In this document: piece after piece, positions 17,241 through 26,006 of the stretch
Layout of the letters: each line of letters opens with the position of its first letter
Position numbering within the stretch: the first letter of the stretch is position 1
Notes under the pieces: generated by a model
The model's database searches: none
The model's input: only the letters and a program-made list of their open reading frames with translations
Told to the model about the DNA's origin: nothing
Translations under genes and position numbers: made by a program
Source: DAOSEC01 sp035362935
GTDB lineage: Bacteria; Bacillota_I; Bacilli_A; ML615J-28; CAG-313
NCBI GenBank assembly: GCA_035362935.1
Contig: DAOSEC010000001.1
Location: 83,644-147,643 of the forward strand
Reading direction: 5' to 3'
DNA length: 64,000 bases

Positions 17241-18524
17241 ATGCAAACAATTATTGCAATGCTACAAGGGTTGTATCAAACCTTATTCGTACAGTATCCT
17301 GCATTTATCGCAATTATTTTAACAACTACCATTGTATTAATGGGATTTGTTCGGATGCTAGCGTTTAAAAAAGTACCAGTATTAGAAATTGTGTTAGCAA
17401 TCTTAATTGCTGGATTTTATTATGCTCTTAGAGTTCCAATCGTTGTTCCAGCAGGACTTGTAACAAAAGCACGATATGGTGTATACATTTTTGCTTTTTT
17501 GGCAAACGTTGCAACAATCATTCATTTTATTATCACAAAAAAAGCAGTAACCGCAACAACTCAAACTTCTGTTGATTACTTAAAAAATGCAAATGTAGAT
17601 ATATATGTTGAAGTTAATCAACGCGGTAAAATCAAAGAATGCAACTTGGAGTTTTTGAGTATTGTTAATTTAGAGCGAAAAGATGTTTTAGGAAAAAAAT
17701 TATTACCGCTCATTATTGATAAAGTTGACATCGTTACCTTTGATGGAGACCTCTTTAATGAATCTGTCATCAAAGCACTACATGAAAAATCAAAAAATCG
17801 TAAGAAAGAAAAAAACAATATTCAATTTGAAATTCAGTATCGTAATAACGAAGGAAGTTTATTAACATATCACTTCTTTGAAATTCCAATTTTTGTGGGA
17901 AATCGATATGTTGGTAAAGTACTGGTTGGTGAAAAAGAAAAGTCAACTCTGCTTGTAAGGGCACAAACAGCTCTAGGACAATTAATGGCAGATGTTAATA
18001 CCGCTAAACAGCAAACATTTGCACTATTCACATTACTAAACGAACCTGCGTTCTTATTTGATCACTCAAGTAAAAAGTATTTATTATCTGAAAAGATCAG
18101 ACGCGTCTTAAACATGAACGAATCCGAGATTAATTTTGATCAGTATCTAAAAATGATGCACCCAGATGACATCGAACGATTTGTTGAAAAAAGTGCTGAA
18201 GTGAACAGTCGTACCATCACAAAGTTCACATACCGTATAAAAATTGGCAGTGAATATATGGTGTTTGAAGAAAGTTCAATTTTACTTGATGATGAAAACT
18301 CTCAAGTATCACTCATACGTTTGGTTAAAGTGAGAAAAGAAAAAGCACCAGAACCTGTTGTAGAACAAAAACATGAAGAAGTGGTTGCTCCCGTAGCTGT
18401 TGAGACGAAAGATTCCGTTATTGTAAAACAAAAAATTGAACCAAAACCTCAGCCAAAACCAACCAATGAAGATTTACTAAAAGAACTAAAAGCACTAGAA
18501 GATCGAATTTTTACAAAGAAATAA
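17241..18524 (+). CDS. Membrane-anchored tandem PAS-domain protein without output domain
   Basis: 427 residues. Three hydrophobic segments (about residues 15-37, 45-62, 75-97) are followed by a cytoplasmic PAS domain (about 110-230: DIYVEVNQRGKIKECNLEFL) and a second PAS-like domain (about 255-370: NEPAFLFD...MMHPDDIERF). The tail is a Pro/Glu/Lys-rich stretch and a short terminal helix. No kinase, GGDEF, EAL, phosphatase or methyl-accepting domain is present, so signal output must pass through a partner. AGGAAGGTGA precedes the ATG. Immediately upstream of ispD (about 10 nt), so co-transcribed with isoprenoid genes. The ligand is unknown. Confidence 0.75.
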   Translation: MQTIIAMLQGLYQTLFVQYPAFIAIILTTTIVLMGFVRMLAFKKVPVLEIVLAILIAGFYYALRVPIVVPAGLVTKARYGVYIFAFLANVATIIHFIITKKAVTATTQTSVDYLKNANVDIYVEVNQRGKIKECNLEFLSIVNLERKDVLGKKLLPLIIDKVDIVTFDGDLFNESVIKALHEKSKNRKKEKNNIQFEIQYRNNEGSLLTYHFFEIPIFVGNRYVGKVLVGEKEKSTLLVRAQTALGQLMADVNTAKQQTFALFTLLNEPAFLFDHSSKKYLLSEKIRRVLNMNESEINFDQYLKMMHPDDIERFVEKSAEVNSRTITKFTYRIKIGSEYMVFEESSILLDDENSQVSLIRLVKVRKEKAPEPVVEQKHEEVVAPVAVETKDSVIVKQKIEPKPQPKPTNEDLLKELKALEDRIFTKK

Positions 18525-18536
18525 GGGGTGACGATG

Positions 18537-19214
18537 ATGTTTGATGCAATAATCGTCATGGCCGGTAAGGGAGAACGTTCTAAAAAACGAGTAAATAAAG
18601 TTTTTTATAAGATTCAAAAAAAGTATATCTTTCTCCACTCGGTCGATACTTTATTGGCAAACAGCATCATTCAAAAAATCATTCTTGTCGTCAATCCAAA
18701 AGATGTTACTAAAGTACGTCGCATCATGAGTAGCTATGACAGTACGAAGTACGAAATCGTATTGGGTGGGGCAACTAGACAGGAAAGTGTATATGAAGGA
18801 CTACAAAAGGTAACTGCGCAGTGGGTGTTAATCCATGATGGAGCAAGACCTTTTGTTTCATATGAGGCGATAGAGCGTTTGATTGATGCAATAAAAATCC
18901 ATACTGTAGCAACACTAGGAATAAAAGCGATAGACACTTATAAGATTGTACAGCACAATATGATTGTTGATAGTGTTGATCGAGACAATCTTTATGCGAT
19001 ATACACACCGCAAGGTGGTTTGACAGAACTATTGTTAGATTGCCATGAAAAAGCAAAGAAAAATTCATTTGTTGCAACGGATGATATTTCGATTGTTCAA
19101 AAATACTCAAAACACCACATTGTTTTGGTTGAAAGCAATCCCGAAAACATTAAAATAACAACGCCACTCGATTTTATTATTGCTAAAAATATGATGAGCA
19201 GGAGAAACCAATGA
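18537..19214 (+). CDS. ispD: 2-C-methyl-D-erythritol 4-phosphate cytidylyltransferase
   Basis: About 225 residues. Third step of the MEP isoprenoid pathway, transferring CMP from CTP to MEP. The nucleotide loop is unusual (MAGKGERSKKRVNK instead of the common AAGxGxRMG...NKQ), but the following basic and Lys residues are kept. GGATRQESVYEGL, LIHDGARPF and ATDDISIV are diagnostic. ATG codons at 18534 and 18537 are both possible; spacing from AAGGGGTG favours the second. The GTG at 18528 is part of the ribosome binding site. Its stop overlaps the ispF start (ATGA). Confidence 0.92.
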   Translation: MFDAIIVMAGKGERSKKRVNKVFYKIQKKYIFLHSVDTLLANSIIQKIILVVNPKDVTKVRRIMSSYDSTKYEIVLGGATRQESVYEGLQKVTAQWVLIHDGARPFVSYEAIERLIDAIKIHTVATLGIKAIDTYKIVQHNMIVDSVDRDNLYAIYTPQGGLTELLLDCHEKAKKNSFVATDDISIVQKYSKHHIVLVESNPENIKITTPLDFIIAKNMMSRRNQ

Positions 19215-19711
19215 AATTAAGAATAGGTAGTTCACTCGACATACATCGGTTTAAAGAAGGAGACTCAGTAATCTTAGGTGGGGTTAAGATTCCACATAAT
19301 AAAAGTTTACTAGGGCATAGTGATGCAGATGTTGTACTTCACGTGGTTGCCGAATCAATACTTGGAGCATTATCCTTAGGTGATCTTGGAAAACACTTTC
19401 CAGATACAGATCCATCATACAAGGGAGTGTCATCATCAACTCTTGTTAAAGAGGTAATGAAATTAGCTAAGAAGCAAAATTACTTTATCAATAACATTGA
19501 TATATCCATTGTAGCAGAAGCACCTATGATGGCACCACACGTCGAATCAATGAGACTCCATATTTCAAAATTACTTGAAACAGAAATTGATAATGTTTCT
19601 GTGAAAGCAACAAGGGGAGAAAAGCTAGGATTCATCGGTCGTGAAGAAGGTATTATGGCTTTTGCGACCGTTTTGATGGTCAATACACAATACGAACTAA
19701 AAAAATTATAG
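19211..19711 (+). CDS. ispF: 2-C-methyl-D-erythritol 2,4-cyclodiphosphate synthase
   Basis: 166 residues. Fifth MEP-pathway step, cyclising CDP-ME 2-phosphate and releasing CMP. Metal ligands are visible in SLDIHRF (Asp, His) and GHSDADVVLH (His), with HFPDTDPSYKG and KATRGEKLGFIGREEG as in the family. It overlaps ispD by 4 nt. The other MEP genes are not in this window. No ispDF fusion. Confidence 0.96.
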   Translation: MKLRIGSSLDIHRFKEGDSVILGGVKIPHNKSLLGHSDADVVLHVVAESILGALSLGDLGKHFPDTDPSYKGVSSSTLVKEVMKLAKKQNYFINNIDISIVAEAPMMAPHVESMRLHISKLLETEIDNVSVKATRGEKLGFIGREEGIMAFATVLMVNTQYELKKL

Positions 19712-19749
19712 TAATATAAAAATTAACATTTTATAAGATTTTACAAAAA

Positions 19750-19775
19750 CTTTATAGTATAATCATACTATAAAG
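19750..19775 (+). promoter_or_regulatory. Perfect dyad overlapping the promoter of the NifU-like gene
   Basis: CTTTATAGTAT (19750-19760), 4-nt centre AATC, ATACTATAAAG (19765-19775): an exact 11-bp inverted repeat. The -10 TATAAT (19758-19763) lies inside it and the predicted transcription start is near its right arm. No convincing -35. A repressor operator or a 5' RNA hairpin are both possible. Confidence 0.6.
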
Positions 19776-19787
19776 GAAGGTATTAGC

Positions 19788-20030
19788 ATGGATGCACTTG
19801 AATTAAAACAATTAGAAAAAGATATAAAAAATACATTACAAAAAATTAGACCATACATCCAACGAGATGGTGGCGATGTAGAATTCGTAAAATTTGAGGA
19901 AGGAATTGTCTATGTCCGATTGATTGGAGCGTGTGTCGGTTGTGCTGCTGTGGATTTAACATTAGCAGACGGAATCGAAGCACTACTATTAGAAGAAATT
20001 CCAGGAGTAATTGGTGTAGAACACATCTAA
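19788..20030 (+). CDS. NifU C-terminal-domain (Nfu-type) iron-sulfur carrier
   Basis: 80 residues. IRPYIQRDGGDVEFV and the GACVGCAAVDLTL motif with the CxxC that binds a [4Fe-4S] cluster identify the Nfu domain (YutI-like in Bacillus). It delivers clusters to client proteins; in this genome the MEP enzymes IspG/IspH would be plausible clients (inference). Own promoter with a perfect dyad. GGAAGG precedes the ATG. The next gene starts 3 nt after the stop. Confidence 0.92.
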   Translation: MDALELKQLEKDIKNTLQKIRPYIQRDGGDVEFVKFEEGIVYVRLIGACVGCAAVDLTLADGIEALLLEEIPGVIGVEHI

Positions 20031-20033
20031 GTT

Positions 20034-20528
20034 ATGATAAAAATTAAGGGAGACTTAAAAAGACGTACCATTGAGTTATTAAACGAAAGAGGAGTTACGT
20101 TAAAAGACATTGCAGAACTAACGTTTATGCTACAAGAAAAGTATGTACCGAAGTTAACTATGGCAGAATGTCTAACTAGTGTTGAGGCTGTTGTTGGAAA
20201 AAGAGAAGTTCAAACTGCGGTTATTACAGGGTTAGAGATTGATATTGCTGCTGAAAGGGGTCATTTTGGTCCGGAACTCACAGATATGTTAATGAATGAT
20301 TACCCTTTATACGGTATTGATGAAATTTTGGTATTATCCATTGTCAATGTATATGGATCGATTGGGTTAACAAACTTTGGATATATTGACAAAGTAAAAC
20401 CCGGTATCATAGGTGAGATTGATAAGCTTGGTAAAGATGAACATCGTTGTAATACGTTTTTAGACGATGTAGTAGGAGCGATTGCGGCAGCAGCAGCAAG
20501 TAGAATTGCACACGGTCAAGGAGACTAA
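20034..20528 (+). CDS. YutG/PgpA-family phosphatidylglycerophosphatase-like protein
   Basis: 164 residues with strong similarity to Bacillus YutG: IELLNERGVTLKDIAEL, KREVQTAVITGLEID, YGIDEILVLSIVNVYGSIG, and a C-terminal FLDDVVGAIAAAAASRIAHG. The family belongs to PgpA-like phosphatases of phosphatidylglycerol phosphate, though these soluble forms lack the membrane helices and their substrate is less certain. No ribosome binding site is seen before the ATG, which is 3 nt after the NifU-like stop, so translation is probably coupled. Confidence 0.85.
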   Translation: MIKIKGDLKRRTIELLNERGVTLKDIAELTFMLQEKYVPKLTMAECLTSVEAVVGKREVQTAVITGLEIDIAAERGHFGPELTDMLMNDYPLYGIDEILVLSIVNVYGSIGLTNFGYIDKVKPGIIGEIDKLGKDEHRCNTFLDDVVGAIAAAAASRIAHGQGD

Positions 20529-20532
20529 AGTT

Positions 20533-20982
20533 ATGAATTATGCTTTGGTGATTGGACTAATATCTGTTGTAATTGCACAAACAACAAAAATTATTACAGC
20601 TGGTATTGCAGAAAAGAAGTTTTTACCATGGATGATACTTTCTAATGGTGGAATGCCATCATCACATACCGCGTTTGTAATCAGTGTTACGATTTCGATT
20701 GCCATAACAGTAGGAATGAGTTCTCCTGTTTTTGCTGTAGCAGCAATGATGGCACTAATCGTTATTAACGATGCAGTAGGGGTACGATACGAAGCAGGAA
20801 AACATGCGTTTGTATTAAACCAACTCATAGAAGATTTAAAGGCACTAAGCCTAAGTGATATGCCAAATGAAAAGAAATTAAAAGAATTATTAGGGCACAA
20901 GCCTATCGAAGTCTTCGGTGGAATAGTAGCTGGAACTGTAGTAGCAATTGCCGGTTATTTTTTGATATTCCCATATTTTTAA
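20533..20982 (+). CDS. Divergent PAP2-family membrane protein (DUF212, YuiD-like)
   Basis: 149 residues, three to four hydrophobic segments. GGMPSSHTAFV (PAP2-type phosphatase motif) and NDAVGVRYEAGKHA are the YuiD/DUF212 signatures. The longer frame from 20482 was rejected: AAGGAG at 20518-20523 directs the ATG at 20533. It sits next to the PgpA-like gene, which suggests a shared role in phospholipid or isoprenoid-phosphate turnover (inference). Activity has not been assigned for the family as far as I know. Confidence 0.88.
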   Translation: MNYALVIGLISVVIAQTTKIITAGIAEKKFLPWMILSNGGMPSSHTAFVISVTISIAITVGMSSPVFAVAAMMALIVINDAVGVRYEAGKHAFVLNQLIEDLKALSLSDMPNEKKLKELLGHKPIEVFGGIVAGTVVAIAGYFLIFPYF

Positions 20983-20999
20983 ATAAGTGAGGTGAAATA

Positions 21000-21335
21000 A
21001 TGTATAAGGTCGGAGATATTGTATATGGAAAAATTACCAATATCCAAGGTTATGGTGCATTTGTTTCACTTGAAGGATATGATGGACTAATTCATATATC
21101 TGAGTTTTCAGATAGTTTTGTTAGAAACATTGAGGAATATGTAAAAATAGGTCAAAAAGTCAAACTAAAAATTATCGATGTCGATGAGGAATTAAAGCAA
21201 GTCAGACTTAGTTACAAACAAATCCATAAAACAAGAGGGATAAAATGGGCTGTACCATCATTTAAAATTGGATTCAAGCCACTATCAATGATGTTGCCAA
21301 AATGGATTGTTAAAGCGAAAGAAAAAAATAAGTAA
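21000..21335 (+). CDS. S1 RNA-binding domain protein (GSP13/YugI, CvfD-like)
   Basis: 111 residues. An N-terminal S1 domain (about residues 3-73) with VGDIVYGKITNIQGYGAFVSL, GLIHISEFS and RLSYKQ is followed by a short basic tail (MMLPKWIVKAKEKNK). The architecture matches Bacillus general stress protein 13 (YugI) and streptococcal CvfD, ribosome-associated RNA-binding regulators. Ribosome binding site GTGAGGTGA. Last gene of the run beginning at the NifU-like gene. Confidence 0.85.
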   Translation: MYKVGDIVYGKITNIQGYGAFVSLEGYDGLIHISEFSDSFVRNIEEYVKIGQKVKLKIIDVDEELKQVRLSYKQIHKTRGIKWAVPSFKIGFKPLSMMLPKWIVKAKEKNK

Positions 21336-21424
21336 ATAATTGCTCACCACAAAGCAACAAGCCTATTGAATCAAAATCAGTGCTAATGAAGTTGAAAGTT
21401 GTGATAACATATATATGTTTTTAC

Positions 21425-21466
21425 AAGGTTGAGTCATGTAGATAACCTCAATCGAGGTTATTTTTA
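21425..21466 (+). terminator. Terminator or attenuator upstream of tsaE
   Basis: ATAACCTC-aatc-GAGGTTAT (21442-21461) followed by TTTTATT, ending only about 10 nt before the tsaE ribosome binding site. An upstream GGTTGAG (21427-21433) can pair with CTCAATC (21447-21453), which overlaps the terminator 5' arm and loop, so the two folds are mutually exclusive. A start-stop ATGTAG (21436-21441) with AAGG 7 nt upstream lies between them. Confidence 0.5.
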
Positions 21467-21485
21467 TTAAAGACAGGTGGTTAAC

Positions 21486-21941
21486 ATGAAGAAAGAATTA
21501 ATAATAACATCATCAGAACATATGATTGAACTAGGATATAAGATCGGAAAAAAATTATTTCCAAACTCAATCATTACACTAACTGGTGATTTGGGTGCAG
21601 GAAAAACAACTTTTACAAAGGGAATTGGAAAAGCACTGAGTGTAACAGACGTCATCAACAGCCCAACTTTTACCATAATGAAAATACACCGAGGTCGTTT
21701 TAATCTATACCATATGGATGTATATCGGTTAAATGGGGTTGGCAGTGATTTTGATTTAGAAGAGTATTTTGATTATGGTGGTGTTTGTGTCATAGAATGG
21801 GCAGAAATCATTCAATCCATCATACCCGAAGAACACATTCAAATAACAATTAAAAATATAGATGAATCAAATAGACTGGTTGAACTATTTAGCAATCAAC
21901 CAATCTATCAAAGAATCATAGAAGAGGTTATTCATGACTAA
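21486..21941 (+). CDS. tsaE: tRNA t6A biosynthesis ATPase
   Basis: 151 residues. ATPase component of the TsaB-TsaD-TsaE complex that installs N6-threonylcarbamoyl on A37 of ANN-decoding tRNAs. Walker A GDLGAGKTTFTKG, NSPTFTIM (switch I) and HMDVYRL with IEWAEI near the end are family hallmarks. The ATG at 21486 is used rather than the GTG at 21477, which is within the CAGGTGG ribosome binding site. It overlaps tsaB by 8 nt. Confidence 0.95.
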   Translation: MKKELIITSSEHMIELGYKIGKKLFPNSIITLTGDLGAGKTTFTKGIGKALSVTDVINSPTFTIMKIHRGRFNLYHMDVYRLNGVGSDFDLEEYFDYGGVCVIEWAEIIQSIIPEEHIQITIKNIDESNRLVELFSNQPIYQRIIEEVIHD

Positions 21942-22530
21942 GCTAATAATGGATTCGTCTACATCTTTTTTATACATTTTGCTACTACAAGATGAAACCA
22001 TTTTGTGGAAGTATTTGGAAGAAGGAAATAACGATCATTCTGAAAAATTAAATGTATTAATCAAAAAAATGATAGATGATACAAAGATTGAAATTTCCAA
22101 TATTGATCAAATCATTGTTGGGAAAGGACCGGGGTCATACACCGGAGTAAGAGTTGGTATGACAGTTGCCAAAACGTTTGCCTGGGCTAAAAATATCCCA
22201 TTATATACCTTTGGCTCTTTAGATATGATAGCGGCTTCAAAGATGAATCAAGATGGCATTTATGTAGTCATGTTAGATGCGCGAAGAGGAAACAGTTTTG
22301 TAAAAATTATTGAATCTAAGAATCGTTTTGTTACTACATTGCTTGAAGATACATTTATGTCAAATCAAGCAATTGAAGAACTAGTTGCTTCAAAATATCC
22401 TAATGCGATTATTGTGAATCAAGTGGAACATAGTAGCTTTGATTATGAAGCTTTGGTATCTTTTCATATGATTCACAAAGTGGAAGACATATATAGTTTT
22501 GTGCCTAATTACGTTAGGAGTGGTGTTTAA
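21934..22530 (+). CDS. tsaB: tRNA t6A biosynthesis protein
   Basis: 198 residues. Inactive ASKHA-fold partner that dimerises with TsaD. IMDSSTSFLYILL at the start and VGKGPGSYTGVRVGMTVAK are diagnostic, with VMLDARRGN further on. It follows tsaE with an 8-nt overlap and precedes rimI by 2 nt, the standard Bacillota order. Confidence 0.95.
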   Translation: MTKLIMDSSTSFLYILLLQDETILWKYLEEGNNDHSEKLNVLIKKMIDDTKIEISNIDQIIVGKGPGSYTGVRVGMTVAKTFAWAKNIPLYTFGSLDMIAASKMNQDGIYVVMLDARRGNSFVKIIESKNRFVTTLLEDTFMSNQAIEELVASKYPNAIIVNQVEHSSFDYEALVSFHMIHKVEDIYSFVPNYVRSGV

Positions 22531-22532
22531 TT

Positions 22533-23003
22533 ATGGGATTGTTTCAAAAACGATTAAAGTATCAAATTCGAGAAATGAACGAGCAAGACATCCCAACCAT
22601 TACAAAACAAGAACAACTCGTTTTTGGCGATACACTAGGAGAAGACTTAATTCTTTCGGATTACAAGTTAAATCCCTATAGTCATTATTTTGTCATAGAA
22701 ATTGAAAAGCAGGTAAGTGGTTACATAGGTGTTTGGATTGCACCTGAGAATGCGCAAATTATAAATTTCTACATTATACCTGAATATCAAGGAAAAGGAT
22801 TTGGGTCTATGTTGTTTGAGTTTGTACTAGATCTATGTGAGATGTCAAACATCCAACACTTAACACTTGAAGTAAGAGAATCAAACACGAAAGCACAGTC
22901 ATTTTATGAGCAATATGGATTTGTGTTCGTAACAAAACGAAAGCAGTATTATAGCAATGGCGAAGATGCACTTGTGCTATTAAAAGAATTCGAGGAAAAG
23001 TAA
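22533..23003 (+). CDS. rimI: Ribosomal protein S18 alanine N-acetyltransferase-like GNAT
   Basis: 156 residues, GNAT fold. Motif [21 protein letters not shown] with the Q/R-x-x-G-x-G acetyl-CoA loop, then [20 protein letters not shown], the RimI-type C-terminal motif. Assignment rests on this plus its position between tsaB and tsaD. TTAGGAGTGG overlaps the end of tsaB as ribosome binding site. Confidence 0.9.
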   Translation: MGLFQKRLKYQIREMNEQDIPTITKQEQLVFGDTLGEDLILSDYKLNPYSHYFVIEIEKQVSGYIGVWIAPENAQIINFYIIPEYQGKGFGSMLFEFVLDLCEMSNIQHLTLEVRESNTKAQSFYEQYGFVFVTKRKQYYSNGEDALVLLKEFEEK

Positions 23004-23005
23004 GC

Positions 23006-23959
23006 ATGATAATATTAGGAGTGGAAACTAGTTGCGATGAAACAAGTGTCGCAGTCGTTAAGGATGGAAAAGAAGTATTAAGCAATGTAGTCTTTTCCCA
23101 AATCGATATACACAAACAATATGGAGGAGTGGTTCCGGAAATCGCCAGCAGGCATCACATTGAAAAAATCCTTTATGTTTTTGAAGAAGCTTTGAAAACA
23201 TCCAACATTCAAATGGAAGATGTTGATGGAATTGCTGTTACAGTCAATCCAGGACTTGTAGGATCTTTACTAGTAGGGTACAATGCTGCTAGTTCGCTTG
23301 CAATCGCATATAAAAAAGAATTGATTGAGGTAGATCATATTCATGGTCATATATATGCAAACTATCTTGAAAGTGATTTTACATTTCCACTATTAGCATT
23401 GGTAGTTTCTGGTGGTCATACTCAACTTGTGTTAATGAAAAACCATATGGATTTTGAAATCATTGGAGAAACACTAGATGACGCAGTTGGTGAAGCATAT
23501 GATAAAGTAGCAAGAGTATTAGGTATTGGTTATCCAGGAGGTCCAATTATTGATGAATTAGCAAAAAAGGGGAGACCAACATACTCATTACCTATTGCTT
23601 GGTTAGATAAAGATAGGTATGATTTTAGTTTTTCAGGGTTAAAATCGGCTGTTACCAATCTGGTAAACACATACAAGATGAAGAATATTGAAATCAATCA
23701 TGAAGATTTAGCTGCAAGTTTTCAAGAAAGCATCATCACGGTGCTAGTCACAAAAACACTAAATGCAGTCAAAGAGTATAACATCAAACAAGTTGTCATC
23801 GCTGGAGGAGTTGCCGCTAACAAGGGATTAAGACAACGAATGGAACAAGAGATTGGAAAACTCCATGGTGTTAGATTAACTGTTCCAAGTTTTAAATATT
23901 GCACAGACAATGCTGCTATGATAGCAGTTGGAGGATATTTCTATAAAATCCATAAGTAA
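23006..23959 (+). CDS. tsaD: tRNA N6-adenosine threonylcarbamoyltransferase
   Basis: 317 residues, slightly short for the family. Transfers threonylcarbamoyl from TC-AMP to tRNA A37. [23 protein letters not shown] (metal His), [10 protein letters not shown] (metal His pair region), [20 protein letters not shown] and [10 protein letters not shown] are intact. Final gene of the tsaE-tsaB-rimI-tsaD set. Confidence 0.96.
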   Translation: MIILGVETSCDETSVAVVKDGKEVLSNVVFSQIDIHKQYGGVVPEIASRHHIEKILYVFEEALKTSNIQMEDVDGIAVTVNPGLVGSLLVGYNAASSLAIAYKKELIEVDHIHGHIYANYLESDFTFPLLALVVSGGHTQLVLMKNHMDFEIIGETLDDAVGEAYDKVARVLGIGYPGGPIIDELAKKGRPTYSLPIAWLDKDRYDFSFSGLKSAVTNLVNTYKMKNIEINHEDLAASFQESIITVLVTKTLNAVKEYNIKQVVIAGGVAANKGLRQRMEQEIGKLHGVRLTVPSFKYCTDNAAMIAVGGYFYKIHK

Positions 23960-23974
23960 GAAGGGGTGAACTTT

Positions 23975-25831
23975 ATGGCATTAAGAAAAAGAAGAGGACC
24001 ATTAGGCTGTTTATTTAAATTTGTATTTACGATCGTATTTTTTGTTGTAGCAATTGTGGGTGTCATAGCCTTTATGTTTTATGATGGAAAGAACAATACT
24101 CCAGTAGAACTCTATGGCGAAGGCATTAACTTAGAAGAAGAATTAACATTATCTCTTTATGAAGCACTTGACAATCTAGATACACAAAATAAAATTCAGG
24201 TTGTGTTGACAGAAGACCAAATCAACAAAATCATATATATGATTATCAAAGAAAGCATTAATCCTGCATATGCTCCTGGAGAAAATTGTGCCACGTCTGC
24301 GTGTGCAAATGCGATGGTAATTGGACCACTAGGTGATGAAATTCCTCAACTAGCAGGACAAGAAGCATACATCAAAGGAATCTATGCTGAAATCATTGAT
24401 GATAAGATATCAATCAGTATGCCAGTTGAAGTGATGGGGTTTAAATCCCGTATTTATCTAAGTGTTTCATTAGTGACAGTTGGAACTAATATTGAGTTAA
24501 GATTTGATTCTGTAGGAGTCGCCAAAATTAAATTAACATCAGGTATAGGACAAATGTTATTACAACCAATCATGCAAACATTTAATCTTTCAGCAGATGA
24601 AATCAATCAAAATTTTGCTGAAAAAGGATTGCCAATTGAGTTTGATATGGCAAATCTGAAAATGATATTTAAGCAAGAAGACTTACCTCAAGTTATCAAT
24701 CAACTACTACCAGATTCTGGAGAGTCTAACTTGATGAAGGACTTTCTAAAAGTTATGATTGAAAACACAAACGTGGAAATGAGTTTGGTTGGAAGCACAA
24801 CACCAGGGGCTGGGTCATTAAACTTAGGTATTGATCTAGAAAAATTAAGTTTAGAAGAAGGAAACAAACAAATTCCAGCATATCTAGGAACACCATTTAA
24901 TCAAACAACCTTTGTTACAAATCAAACACAAGGATTGTTGTTTTCAACTCTAGTCGGAAACCCAAGATTCATCTTTTTGGAAAGTGATTTTAACAAAATG
25001 ATCTACTCCTCCACAAGCGGATTTGACGGATTTGGACAAACAATAACATTACCCAATAGTACACAAACATTTACTTTTGGCCTTGATGCATTATGGTTTG
25101 AAATCACACAAACCAATGTAAATATTATCGCTCAAGTTAATATTAATGGATTTATTACAAGATTCCGCATATTAACTACCGTCGAAGATAATGACACAGA
25201 TTATGTTAAATTAATGATTCAAGACAACCTTGATATTGGATTTGATTTAGGAGAAGTACTAGGAGAGTATGGAGTAGCTGATAGTCAGTTCTTAATTGAT
25301 TTGATAGGACCAAGCATTCAAAGCATGAATGTGATGGGATTTGATAGTACTCTCAATGCATTTATATTAGATGCAGATGCGTTCAATCAAATGTTGAATT
25401 TAGGCGGAAGTGGAGGATCACCTATTGGTGCTGATTCCATTCATATTCGCAATGGTAGAATTGAAATTGCAATATCAACAACTGATAGTGCATTGTCTGA
25501 TGCAATCGATAATTTGTCAAATATTGTAGGAACAGTATTAACAGGGTTTGATACAACCGTGAATGATAATATCGACTTATTTGACACAACCGGTGACCAA
25601 GCAGAGGCCGTTAACAACATAATTGAAACACTTGAATCAATCTCGACTGTTCTAAATGATCCAGAAGCTGACTTATCGGAAGATGACATTGTGACATTAA
25701 TTGAAAACTTTGGATCGTTAACTCCTGAAAATCAAGAAGTTCTAGCGGAATTATTACAAAATGAAGCAGACGACATTGAAAGTGGAGAATTAAATGAATT
25801 GTATGAGTTGTTATTTGGACAACAACCATAA
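23975..25831 (+). CDS. Exported membrane-anchored protein of unknown function
   Basis: 618 residues. A basic start (MALRKRRGPLG) and one hydrophobic helix (about 12-35) indicate a signal anchor with an outside C-terminal region. The first outside module (about 60-180) has a VVLTEDQINKIIY...ISMPVEVMGF pattern reminiscent of YpmS/DUF2140 proteins; a second related block may follow around residues 310-440. The last 130 residues are acidic and helical. One Cys pair (NCATSAC). The ATG at 23975 is preferred to the GTG at 23966, part of AAGGGGTGA. It follows tsaD by 15 nt and ends at a terminator. Confidence 0.65.
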   Translation: MALRKRRGPLGCLFKFVFTIVFFVVAIVGVIAFMFYDGKNNTPVELYGEGINLEEELTLSLYEALDNLDTQNKIQVVLTEDQINKIIYMIIKESINPAYAPGENCATSACANAMVIGPLGDEIPQLAGQEAYIKGIYAEIIDDKISISMPVEVMGFKSRIYLSVSLVTVGTNIELRFDSVGVAKIKLTSGIGQMLLQPIMQTFNLSADEINQNFAEKGLPIEFDMANLKMIFKQEDLPQVINQLLPDSGESNLMKDFLKVMIENTNVEMSLVGSTTPGAGSLNLGIDLEKLSLEEGNKQIPAYLGTPFNQTTFVTNQTQGLLFSTLVGNPRFIFLESDFNKMIYSSTSGFDGFGQTITLPNSTQTFTFGLDALWFEITQTNVNIIAQVNINGFITRFRILTTVEDNDTDYVKLMIQDNLDIGFDLGEVLGEYGVADSQFLIDLIGPSIQSMNVMGFDSTLNAFILDADAFNQMLNLGGSGGSPIGADSIHIRNGRIEIAISTTDSALSDAIDNLSNIVGTVLTGFDTTVNDNIDLFDTTGDQAEAVNNIIETLESISTVLNDPEADLSEDDIVTLIENFGSLTPENQEVLAELLQNEADDIESGELNELYELLFGQQP

Positions 25832-25839
25832 ATAGTTTA

Positions 25840-25868
25840 ACAGGTGGAGAAATCCGCCTGTTTTTTTA
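25840..25868 (+). terminator. Terminator after the exported protein gene
   Basis: CAGGTGGA-gaaa-TCCGCCTG (one G-T pair) followed by TTTTTTTAT. Confidence 0.85.
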
Positions 25869-25896
25869 TGGAATCACAAAAGATATATAATAAGCA

Positions 25897-25925
25897 TTGA
25901 AAAAGCATATTCACAATGATATAAT
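25897..25925 (+). promoter_or_regulatory. Promoter of the membrane/coiled-coil gene module
   Basis: TTGAAA (25897-25902), 17-nt spacer, TATAAT (25920-25925); start codon 80 nt downstream with AGAGGGGA as ribosome binding site. Confidence 0.7.
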
Positions 25926-26006
25926 TAAAATATATATATTGTTGACAATCGTTATAAAAGACTGCATTAATCAACAAAAAAGCAACAATCATAGAGGGGA
26001 AAACAT

